33,588 bases of DNA from HGM04593 sp045647745 (GTDB lineage Bacteria; Bacteroidota; Bacteroidia; Bacteroidales; Bacteroidaceae), in contig JAZRMQ010000012.1 of the NCBI GenBank assembly GCA_045647745.1, forward strand, positions 1 through 33,588, given 5' to 3'. The notes under the pieces were generated by a model, which saw nothing but the letters and a program-made list of their open reading frames with translations, made no database searches and was not told the origin of the DNA. Position 1 is the stretch's first letter. Each line of letters starts with the position of its first letter. The position numbers and the translations under genes are program-made. This document shows positions 23,745 to 30,840 of this stretch, one piece after another.

Positions 23745-24428
23745 ATGAATATGAAAGGAGTAAAAAATGTTTTCGCATTGCTGTCTTTGGGCTCAATGTT
23801 AATCCTTGTCGGATGCGGCTTTGGCAATCTCAGACAGGGAAAAGAGGGTCCTGAGCAAAAGATGGAATATGTTTATGCCCTCTCGGAAGAGGCGACAGCT
23901 CTCGAGGTTAGTGGCGGCGTTGATGTTATTGTAGATAGTACCCTTGCCAAAAATCAGATATTAGTGCATACAGATGCTGCAAACCTCGATAATCTTGTGA
24001 TTAAAGAGGAGGGTGGTAAATTAATAATCTCAAGGAAGAGCAAAAAAGTATATACGGAGTATAAACTTTATGTTCCGGCATTTGATTACAAGGCTCTGGC
24101 CGTGTCGGGTGGTGTTGATTTAAAATGGTATTGCTGTGCTGTCAATGATTTAGCTGTTGCTGTATCCGGTGGCGCCGACTGCGTGATTAAAGGCCATTGT
24201 GATACTCTTAAGGTTGCTGTGTCGGGTGGTGCAGATGTGGATTTTGAAGAACTTTTTGCCGAGGATGTCATTGTCTCCTCATCGGGTGGTGCCGATGCTT
24301 ATATTAATGCAATAAAAACAATTGCCGTAAACGCTTCGGGTGGTTCGGATGTTTATCTCACAGGCAATCCGCAGATATTGGAGTGTAACGTGTCGGGTGG
24401 CGCTGATTTTCACATTAAAAAGTGGTAA
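23745..24428 (+). CDS. DUF2807 (head GIN domain) repeat lipoprotein
   Basis: A 227-residue lipoprotein. The signal ends in lipobox LVGC (21-24), then the mature part begins with a short linker. It is built of repeats: SGG(V/A/S)D occurs seven times, at residues 56, 121, 141, 160, 180, 198 and 217, the last six spaced 18-20 residues. That is the period of a right-handed beta-helix, as in DUF2807 'putative auto-transporter adhesin, head GIN' proteins (PF10988). Function is unknown; it probably sits on the outer membrane or in the periplasm. It lies 61 bases after the GntR gene, with no clear promoter in between, and 6 bases before the methyltransferase-family gene, so it may belong to the same operon. 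An alternative start 6 bases downstream (ATG 23751) is possible. Confidence 0.9.
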   Translation: MNMKGVKNVFALLSLGSMLILVGCGFGNLRQGKEGPEQKMEYVYALSEEATALEVSGGVDVIVDSTLAKNQILVHTDAANLDNLVIKEEGGKLIISRKSKKVYTEYKLYVPAFDYKALAVSGGVDLKWYCCAVNDLAVAVSGGADCVIKGHCDTLKVAVSGGADVDFEELFAEDVIVSSSGGADAYINAIKTIAVNASGGSDVYLTGNPQILECNVSGGADFHIKKW

Positions 24429-24434
24429 AATCGT

Positions 24435-25112
24435 ATGCAATCAAATATTAAACTCATAGCATCGGCAATAATCAAGTTCGTAACGGGCTTGATTATTGTC
24501 GGGCTTTTGATTTTCCTGCCGGCTGGTACAACATATTTTTATTATGGTTGGCTGCTTATGGCAGTGCTTTTTGTGCCAATGTTCATTGCTGGGCTGGTGA
24601 TGCTGTTGCGCTCGCCTGAACTCTTGAAAAAAAGGCTAAAAGCCAAGGAAAGTGAGAGTGAGCAGAAGAGTGTCGTTGCATTGAGCGGCATAATGTTTGT
24701 GGCTGCTTTTGTGGTGGCCGGACTAAATTTCAGATGCTCTTGGATTGTTCTTCCCTCTTGGGTGGCATATGTGGCAACTGCGCTTTTCCTTTTGTCGTAT
24801 ATACTGTATGCCGAGGTGTTGCGCGAGAATGAATATCTGTCGCGCACAATAGAGGTGCAGGATAATCAAAAAGTGATAGATACGGGCCTTTATGGCATTG
24901 TGCGTCACCCAATGTATTCGGCAACAATAATCCTGTTTCTCTCAATGCCGCTTGTGCTTGGCTCATTGCCTTCATTTGTGATAATGCTGGCATATATCCC
25001 GCTAATTGTCAAAAGGATAAAGAACGAAGAAAAGGTGTTGCTCGTGGGGCTTGATGGTTATGAGGCCTATTGCAACAAGGTGAGATTCCGTCTCCTGCCT
25101 TTCGTGTGGTGA
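24435..25112 (+). CDS. Isoprenylcysteine carboxyl methyltransferase-family membrane protein
   Basis: A 225-residue membrane protein with about five helices (10-30, 38-58, 83-100, 108-127, 160-195). The C-terminal core has TGLYGIVRHPMYSATIILF with R157-H158-P159, and ends GYEAYCNKVRFRLLPFVW. These are the SAM-binding RHP motif and the closing YxxY...R(L/I)xP motif of the ICMT/PEMT-like family (PF04191/PF04140). Bacterial members have no prenylated-CAAX substrate; most are uncharacterised lipid or small-molecule methyltransferases. It starts 6 bases after the DUF2807 gene, so the two are probably co-translated. It converges with the minus-strand beta-barrel gene, only 9 bases away. Confidence 0.88.
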   Translation: MQSNIKLIASAIIKFVTGLIIVGLLIFLPAGTTYFYYGWLLMAVLFVPMFIAGLVMLLRSPELLKKRLKAKESESEQKSVVALSGIMFVAAFVVAGLNFRCSWIVLPSWVAYVATALFLLSYILYAEVLRENEYLSRTIEVQDNQKVIDTGLYGIVRHPMYSATIILFLSMPLVLGSLPSFVIMLAYIPLIVKRIKNEEKVLLVGLDGYEAYCNKVRFRLLPFVW

Positions 25113-25121
25113 CCTTCTATT

Positions 25122-25649
25122 TTAGAAATAGTAGTGGAAACCTATTGACGGCGAATAGAGTGCATTAAAATTGATGCTGTTAGTCTTGCCGATAAGGCTG
25201 TAACTGAGGCTCACAAAGCTTGTCGAGATACCAAATTTTTCCGTTGGTTTATATTCGAACGAGGCAAGGTTCAATGATAGTGTAAAAATGCCGGCTACAT
25301 AGCCTGAATAAATTCCAACGCCGCCACCAATGTTTAGCTGTGGTGTGTAATATAGCTTGTCGATAATGGGTTGATAGTATGCTATATTAGGTGTCAGGGC
25401 TATCACGTGTGCATTAGAAGATACCTCGTAGCTTATCTCGCCGCCAACTTTAACTCTATCGGCAATAAAATAACCAAATTCGGGAGCGATGCTAAAATAG
25501 CTGCCAGTGTTCATATATCCATTCGAACCCGATGATGAGATGGCAAATTTTAGGTTGCCGCCGATGAATTTGTCGCCTTTGTTCTGTGCGGTTGATGTTG
25601 ATACGAACAATGCAGCCATTGCTACAAGAAGAATAATCGTGTTTTTCAT
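25122..25649 (-). CDS. Small outer-membrane beta-barrel protein
   Basis: A 175-residue exported protein. The start at 25649 is chosen because MKNTIILLVAMAALFVSTST is a clean signal peptide ending TSTA/Q; an upstream in-frame ATG would overlap the CotH-like gene and spoil it. The mature protein has alternating hydrophobic strands, with GGNLKFAISSSGSNGYMNTG, FGYFIADRVKVGGEISYEVS, and a C-terminal SIGFHYYF ending in Phe, as in eight-stranded outer-membrane proteins (OMP_b-brl, PF13568-like). Function unknown. It is the last gene of a minus-strand run, 10 bases after the CotH-like gene. Confidence 0.85.
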   Translation of the reverse strand: MKNTIILLVAMAALFVSTSTAQNKGDKFIGGNLKFAISSSGSNGYMNTGSYFSIAPEFGYFIADRVKVGGEISYEVSSNAHVIALTPNIAYYQPIIDKLYYTPQLNIGGGVGIYSGYVAGIFTLSLNLASFEYKPTEKFGISTSFVSLSYSLIGKTNSINFNALYSPSIGFHYYF

Positions 25650-25659
25650 AGTAATAGAT

Positions 25660-27180
25660 TTATTGTTTGTGCTTGATAAATACTTTTTTGCCATTGATGA
25701 TGTAGAGGCCTTGTTTCAGATTGTCACTGTTTGTGATGCGTTCACCATAAATTGTATATACGCCGTTGCGGTAGCTGTTGTCTGCACTTTCTGTCTCATT
25801 GTCAATCAGGTCGGTTATGTCATAAATGGTGAGGTTCTTGATAATGTGATTATATCTATTCTCTATCCATCGTTGCATATAGGAGATAAGGCCTGCATAA
25901 TCGGTATTGTCGCCCCATTTTTGTGAGTTGTGCATATATGACTCCTTTACAAATTCATAATAATCGGTCATATATTTCACAACCTCTTCAATGCAACCCT
26001 TCTCAATAAATTCACACCATACTTTGTAATAATGTCTTTGGAATTCTCTATTATTCAAAAGTGCAGTAAAGAATTTGCTACCGGGCTTGTTGTTGTTAAA
26101 TATAGTGGTCTCCCGGACTCCATAGATAAAATATGTGTTGTTTGAATATCCAAAGGCGTAGTCAAAATCCCATATAGGACCAAAGATGAATTTAGAATTA
26201 TTGTTGCGTATGTCTGCTTTCCACAAAAAGACACTCTTGGGGTGCAGCAGTTCTCTGTTCAGGGCCAAATCATTTACAAGAATGTAGCGTGCAGCGGCGT
26301 CAAGGTCGAGCACTTGACTCAAATTGCCATTGTTGCATAAAATGCTGTCGAGCCGGTTAAACTGTTCTTTTATGATATTGAATATAATATTCTTTGCGTT
26401 GTAGTTCGATATTACTATTGACGTTAGCGACGAGTTGGGCAGATTTTGCGCTGGAATACTGTTGCGGCAGTTGTCGTTCAAGAACGATTGCAGTAACGAA
26501 GAACTAATTGTGCCGTTTTCAAATTCCAGCAAATTAGGCTCCTTGATGTTTACGGGCAGGTCGCTGTATACCGAACGGAATTTAAAATCCTCATCGTAGT
26601 AACTATCTAGCTCGAGCATATATGCGAGTTCTTCATCAACGTCAACGCTGTTGTTGCCGAGGCCTATCTTCTCGGTAAAAATATAGCTTCCTTGATACTC
26701 TCCGTTAATATATAGCTCAACAGGGACTACGTGGTTTGTGTAAGGAGCATCAACGAGTTGTCCAATCTTCATTGCAATGGCATTTACCATCAGTGAACCA
26801 TCCTGAGGATTGGCAAGCAACACCCAGTTTTTACCCTTTGTCAGGCCAAAAAGTTTTACCTTCTCGGGGAACTTGAGCCTGTACGATTTCTTCTCATAAT
26901 TCCAAGAGTTGTTGCCTCGTCCCTTAATCTGTACCGTGTGTGTAAAATCATTATATATATCATAGCCTGTAATTCTAAACTCGGCATTCAGGTAATAGTT
27001 ACGGCTTGTAACCGTATGCCCCTTTTCTATGTTAATATCTATGCGTGGCACTTTACCGCCTTCGGGCCATTGAGCTTTGGCTTGCGATGCTACTATCAAC
27101 AGGGCGAATATAAGTATTGAGTATACCTGCCTTGTCAGATATACCCAAAAACTATTCAGGTGAAAGAGGCTCTGCTGCAT
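25660..27180 (-). CDS. Secreted CotH-kinase-family protein
   Basis: A 506-residue exported protein of the CotH family (PF08757), which contains atypical protein kinases of spore coats and also many secreted bacterial proteins of unknown role. A signal peptide (hydrophobic part about 19-35, ending SQAKA/Q) follows an unusually long N-region. The CotH core shows KGRGNNSW (87-94), KKSYRLKF (97-104), GKNWVLLANPQDGSLMVNAI (116-135), ELYINGEYQGSYIFTEKI (155-172) and the active-site-like GPIWDFDYAFG (334-344). The C-terminus, YTIYGERI and then GLYIINGKKVFIK, is the short sorting-like tail seen also on the papain-like protein. Since this organism shows no spore genes, a cell-surface role is likely. 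It sits between the thioesterase and the small barrel gene with gaps of 7 and 10 bases. Confidence 0.88.
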   Translation of the reverse strand: MQQSLFHLNSFWVYLTRQVYSILIFALLIVASQAKAQWPEGGKVPRIDINIEKGHTVTSRNYYLNAEFRITGYDIYNDFTHTVQIKGRGNNSWNYEKKSYRLKFPEKVKLFGLTKGKNWVLLANPQDGSLMVNAIAMKIGQLVDAPYTNHVVPVELYINGEYQGSYIFTEKIGLGNNSVDVDEELAYMLELDSYYDEDFKFRSVYSDLPVNIKEPNLLEFENGTISSSLLQSFLNDNCRNSIPAQNLPNSSLTSIVISNYNAKNIIFNIIKEQFNRLDSILCNNGNLSQVLDLDAAARYILVNDLALNRELLHPKSVFLWKADIRNNNSKFIFGPIWDFDYAFGYSNNTYFIYGVRETTIFNNNKPGSKFFTALLNNREFQRHYYKVWCEFIEKGCIEEVVKYMTDYYEFVKESYMHNSQKWGDNTDYAGLISYMQRWIENRYNHIIKNLTIYDITDLIDNETESADNSYRNGVYTIYGERITNSDNLKQGLYIINGKKVFIKHKQ

Positions 27181-27187
27181 TCGTCTG

Positions 27188-27919
27188 TTAGAACACCAAT
27201 TTCACTGCAAAGTTCTGCTTGTCGGCTACCTTGCCGGTGATGTAGTAGATAAAGCCATTTTCTGTCTCTTGGCGCACGCGGTAAATTTTTACAACGTCAC
27301 CCGGCATCACCTCGGCGTCGTAGTTGATGAGCATCTCTTTGACGGTATTGCTCTTTATATCCTCGGGCTTTACCGCATCGATGGCCCAAACGGCATATTT
27401 AACGTTATTCACGTGTCCGTTTGCATCAATCTCGGACCACGTTATTGGGTGCTTTCTAACAAGCTCGGGTTCAATATCAACAGGGACAACAACCTTGTCG
27501 GCAGGCTCGGCAATGGCATCCTTCGTTGTGTCGCTCAACGCAAGGTCGCTGTTGCGCACAAGGCGGCGTGTGTTAAGGTCTATGATGAGCCACGATGTGG
27601 TAGCAAGAACCAATGGATTATCCTCCTTGTCGCTCAGGATAAAGTCACGAAGGTAAAAGAGTTTAGACACTCCTTTATGCCAAGTCTTTAGGTTTACCTC
27701 TTGACGCCATTTGGGGGTGTTGTTGAACTTTACGTATATGCGTGAAAGTACCCACGCTGTGCCGCTGTTTATCATCTCGTCGTAGCCAAAACCCAATGTC
27801 GATGCATTGACGTTGGCAGCCTCTTGCATAAGGTCGAGCATCGCGGTTGGGCGCATTAGTTGGTTGGCATCAGACTCGTAACAGGTGATTGTGTAGTCCT
27901 TTGAAAATGTCTTACTCAT
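27188..27919 (-). CDS. Acyl-ACP thioesterase (FatA/FatB-like)
   Basis: A 243-residue cytoplasmic double hot-dog enzyme that releases fatty acids from acyl carrier protein. The start at 27919 (MSKTFSKDYTITCYESDANQ) is preferred over the ATG 9 bases upstream. The second hot-dog contains DANGHVNNVKYAVWAID (165-181), with the Asn167 and His169 pair of the plant-type FatA/FatB active site (PF01643). The first hot-dog has LDLMQEAANVNASTLGFGYD (28-47) and GTAWVLSRIYVKF. Length is normal for the bacterial family. It starts 11 bases after the metA stop and ends 7 bases before the CotH-like gene. Preferred chain length cannot be deduced. Confidence 0.92.
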   Translation of the reverse strand: MSKTFSKDYTITCYESDANQLMRPTAMLDLMQEAANVNASTLGFGYDEMINSGTAWVLSRIYVKFNNTPKWRQEVNLKTWHKGVSKLFYLRDFILSDKEDNPLVLATTSWLIIDLNTRRLVRNSDLALSDTTKDAIAEPADKVVVPVDIEPELVRKHPITWSEIDANGHVNNVKYAVWAIDAVKPEDIKSNTVKEMLINYDAEVMPGDVVKIYRVRQETENGFIYYITGKVADKQNFAVKLVF

Positions 27920-27930
27920 AAATATCAAAT

Positions 27931-28806
27931 TTATTTACAATAATATTTTAGCCAATTCCCGAATAGGAGTCTTGCTGTTGATTGCCAACGGTTCAATGGC
28001 TCGTTGTCGGGGTTGTTGTCGCGGTAGTAGTTGAGTGGCAGCTCTATTGGCAATCCCTTTGCAATGTCGCGCTTGTATTCTCCATCAAGAGTGTAGAGTG
28101 CATACTCGGAGTGCCCCGTGATGAAAAAGTCGCGCGTTCCTTTCTCCTGCATTATGTAGACCCCCGACAGCTCCGACTCTGAAAGTAGCTCTATGCGCTC
28201 TTCGGCAATAATATCTTCACGCCAAAGCTCTGTGTGGCGGCTGTGTGGAACATATATTATGTTGTCAAAGCCGCGGAACAGTGGTAGTTCGGGTTGGGCA
28301 ATGGTGTGCGGGAAAATTCCGAACATCTTTTTGGGTAGCAGATGCTTTTGTATGCCGAATTTTTGGTACAATCCGGCTTGTGCAGCCCAGCAGATAAAGA
28401 GGGTAGAGGTGGTGTGTTCCTTTGCCCAATTGAATATTTTACAAAGTTCGGGCCAGTATGTGACCTCCTCATATTCAATCTTCTCTATTGGCGCTCCTGT
28501 TATTATCAATCCATCGAAGTGCTTTTTTTGCACCTCGCTGAATGGTGTGTAGTAGCGCTGCATATGCTCGGGGCTTGCGTGCTTGGGAGTATGAGTGTCG
28601 AGCTTGAGCAGTGTCAGCTCAACCTCTTCATCGGTTGCGGCAAGCAGACGAATAAAATCGGCCTCAGTGGTCTCTTTCATCGGCATAAGGTTCAGCAATG
28701 CAATGCGAAGGGTTTTCGCGGTAGTCTCTACAAGAGTCTCTACCGCGTTACCCTCCTCAATAATGCTCTGCAATGCCGGTAGTCCGGCCGGTACTTTTAG
28801 TGGCAT
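27931..28806 (-). CDS. metA: Homoserine O-acyltransferase MetA, probably acetyl-CoA dependent
   Basis: First committed step of methionine synthesis: acylation of homoserine. The 291-residue protein is a full-length MetA/HTS-family enzyme (PF04204): PLKVPAGLPA start, catalytic Cys139 in LFICWAAQAG, a His in PHSRHTEL (about 230), and Glu-containing GHSEYALYTLDGEY. In this family a Gly at E. coli position 111 goes with succinyl-CoA and a Glu with acetyl-CoA. Here the aligned residue is Glu108 (TGAPIEKIEYEEV), so the enzyme is more likely a homoserine O-acetyltransferase despite the usual 'succinyltransferase' label. It starts 1 base after the M13 peptidase stop. Confidence 0.95.
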   Translation of the reverse strand: MPLKVPAGLPALQSIIEEGNAVETLVETTAKTLRIALLNLMPMKETTEADFIRLLAATDEEVELTLLKLDTHTPKHASPEHMQRYYTPFSEVQKKHFDGLIITGAPIEKIEYEEVTYWPELCKIFNWAKEHTTSTLFICWAAQAGLYQKFGIQKHLLPKKMFGIFPHTIAQPELPLFRGFDNIIYVPHSRHTELWREDIIAEERIELLSESELSGVYIMQEKGTRDFFITGHSEYALYTLDGEYKRDIAKGLPIELPLNYYRDNNPDNEPLNRWQSTARLLFGNWLKYYCK

Positions 28807-28807
28807 A

Positions 28808-30832
28808 TTACCAAATTTTCAAGCGCTCGTCTTGTGGTACAAACATTGGAGCCTCTTCGGTGATACCAAAAGCCTCGTACCAAGCATCAATGTGTGGGAG
28901 TGTGCCGTTAACTCTCCAGCGTGAGAGTGAGTGGACATCGCTCTTGGTTAGGTTGCGAATCTCCTCGTCGCGCACGTGACCGGCCCATACGCCCGAGTAA
29001 GAGAGGAAGAATCTCTGTTCGGCTGTCAAGCCGTCAATCTCGGGCAGCGGGTTCTCTTTTGTTGCGTTGCGGAATGCCTGCAACGAAATCATAATACCGC
29101 CGTGGTCGGCAATATTCTCGCCCAAAGTCAATTTGCCGTTGGCGTTGAGTCCGGGAAGAACCTCAATCTTGTCAAAGAAATCAACAATAACCTGTGTGCG
29201 CTCGTTGAACTTTTCTGCATCTTCATCGGTCCACCAGTTGGCAAAGTTACCATCTTTGTCGAACTGACGGCCTTGGTCGTCAAAACCGTGAGTCATCTCG
29301 TGTCCGATAACGACACCGATGGCGCCATAGTTGAAGGCGTCGTCCTCCTCCATATCAAAGAATGGATACTGCAGAATACCTGCGGGGAAACAAATTTCGT
29401 TGGTGGTTGGGTTGTAATATGCGTTTACGGTCTGTGGTGTCATATGCCACTCCTCGCGGTCCACAGGCTTGCCCCACTTCTCGTCGACGTGTTTCTTCCA
29501 GCCGAAATCAGACATATTGCGGCAATTCTCGGCGTAGCTAAGCACAGGGTCGATGATGAGTGCGCTATAATCGTCCCACTTGTCGGGGTAACCAATCTTT
29601 ACGGTAAAGGTGTTAAGCTTTTCGTGAGCAGCCGCTTTTGTTACATCGCTCATCCACTCTTGAGCGTCAATGCGCTCGCCGAGTGCAATCTGAAGGTTCT
29701 TTACAAGCTCTGTCATACGCACCTTTGCTGCAGGAGGGAAGTGCTTTGCCACATATAGTTCGCCTATAATATCTCCCAAAGCACCATCAACAGTGCTTAC
29801 TGCACGTTTCCAGCGTGGTTGCTGCACCTTCTTTCCGCTCAACACAGTGCCATAGAAGGCAAAAGTCTCCTCTTCGATTGCATCGCTCAGCTCGTTAGAT
29901 GTTGAGCGAATGATGCGCCACTCAAGATAGGCCTTAATATCGTTTAGCGGAGTGTCGTTGATGATTGCTGCAACCTCTTTGATGGCCTCGGGGTGTGCAA
30001 GGTTCAAAAGCTCAATATCATTGATACCAAGAATGTTATAGTATGTGTCCCAATCAATAGCTGGGATTGTTTTCTTCAGTTCGTCGTATGACATCTTGTG
30101 GTAGCTGTTCATTGGGTTGCGGCGTTCAACGCGGCTCAGGTGCTTTGCTGCAAGACGTGTCTCAATAGTCATCACTGCCTCCATCTTTGCAGTAGCCTCC
30201 TCTTCGTTGTTACCGAACAGTTTGAACATATTTACAACATATTGGCGGAACTTTGTGCGGATATTTGTCGACACCTCGTCGTTGTCGCTGTAATACTCCT
30301 TCTCGGGGAGTGACAAACCTCCTTGGTAGATGCCGAGCTGGTTGCTGTTGCTGTCCATTATATCTGTGCCAATGCCTGTGCCGAAGAAATTGCCCAATCC
30401 CACGCGGTAGTTTTTAGCAATCAAGGGGATAATCTCGCTCTTCTCCTGCATTGCTGCCACAGCGTCAAGATATTGTTTCACGGGTGTAATGCCCTCGCTG
30501 TTGCGGCGTGTGCTATCCATCACAAGTTTATATAGGTCGCCAACCTTTTGAGCATTACTGCCGGGTGTGCTCTCTTTTGCAGCCTGCTCAAGCACAAGCT
30601 CTTTCAGTTGTTCGCGGTTCTTTTCGCGCAAAGCGTCGAACTGTCCGTAGCGCGCATATTCATCGGTGATGGGGTTCTCATTCTGCCATCCGCCTGTCGC
30701 ATACTGGAAAAAATCCTCTCCAGCCTTGTAGGTGGTATCCAGATTGTCTGTCAGTTTAGTTTTCATTGTCTCTTTTGTTTCGCAGCCGGCGACTCCAATC
30801 GCAATAGCTGTCAGGATAAGTAATTTTTTCAT
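28808..30832 (-). CDS. pepO: M13 family zinc metallopeptidase lipoprotein (PepO/neprilysin-like)
   Basis: A 674-residue zinc endopeptidase, probably cleaving peptides in the periplasm or at the outer membrane. The signal MKKLLILTAIAIGVAGC gives a lipoprotein (C17). The N-terminal M13 domain (about 30-410) begins TYKAGEDFFQYATGGWQ. The catalytic domain has NAYYNPTTNEICFPAGILQ (470-488), the zinc motif H511E512xxH515 (VIGHEMTHGFDDQGRQFD), and the third ligand E572 in GENIADHGG with D576. The C-terminus DVHSLSRWRVNGTLPHIDAW fits the family; it ends RLKIW rather than the eukaryotic CxxW. Length is typical. It lies 8 bases after the ABC-F gene and 1 base before metA. Confidence 0.95.
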   Translation of the reverse strand: MKKLLILTAIAIGVAGCETKETMKTKLTDNLDTTYKAGEDFFQYATGGWQNENPITDEYARYGQFDALREKNREQLKELVLEQAAKESTPGSNAQKVGDLYKLVMDSTRRNSEGITPVKQYLDAVAAMQEKSEIIPLIAKNYRVGLGNFFGTGIGTDIMDSNSNQLGIYQGGLSLPEKEYYSDNDEVSTNIRTKFRQYVVNMFKLFGNNEEEATAKMEAVMTIETRLAAKHLSRVERRNPMNSYHKMSYDELKKTIPAIDWDTYYNILGINDIELLNLAHPEAIKEVAAIINDTPLNDIKAYLEWRIIRSTSNELSDAIEEETFAFYGTVLSGKKVQQPRWKRAVSTVDGALGDIIGELYVAKHFPPAAKVRMTELVKNLQIALGERIDAQEWMSDVTKAAAHEKLNTFTVKIGYPDKWDDYSALIIDPVLSYAENCRNMSDFGWKKHVDEKWGKPVDREEWHMTPQTVNAYYNPTTNEICFPAGILQYPFFDMEEDDAFNYGAIGVVIGHEMTHGFDDQGRQFDKDGNFANWWTDEDAEKFNERTQVIVDFFDKIEVLPGLNANGKLTLGENIADHGGIMISLQAFRNATKENPLPEIDGLTAEQRFFLSYSGVWAGHVRDEEIRNLTKSDVHSLSRWRVNGTLPHIDAWYEAFGITEEAPMFVPQDERLKIW

Positions 30833-30840
30833 CTTTATAT

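Noticed and set aside
25113..25131. CTATTT/AAATAG hairpin between convergent genes
   Set aside because: Only six A/T-rich pairs, overlapping the stop codon of the small barrel gene; too weak to call a terminator.
28773..30823. Long plus-strand frames opposite the M13 peptidase gene
   Set aside because: They are antisense shadows of a well-supported metallopeptidase with intact zinc motifs.
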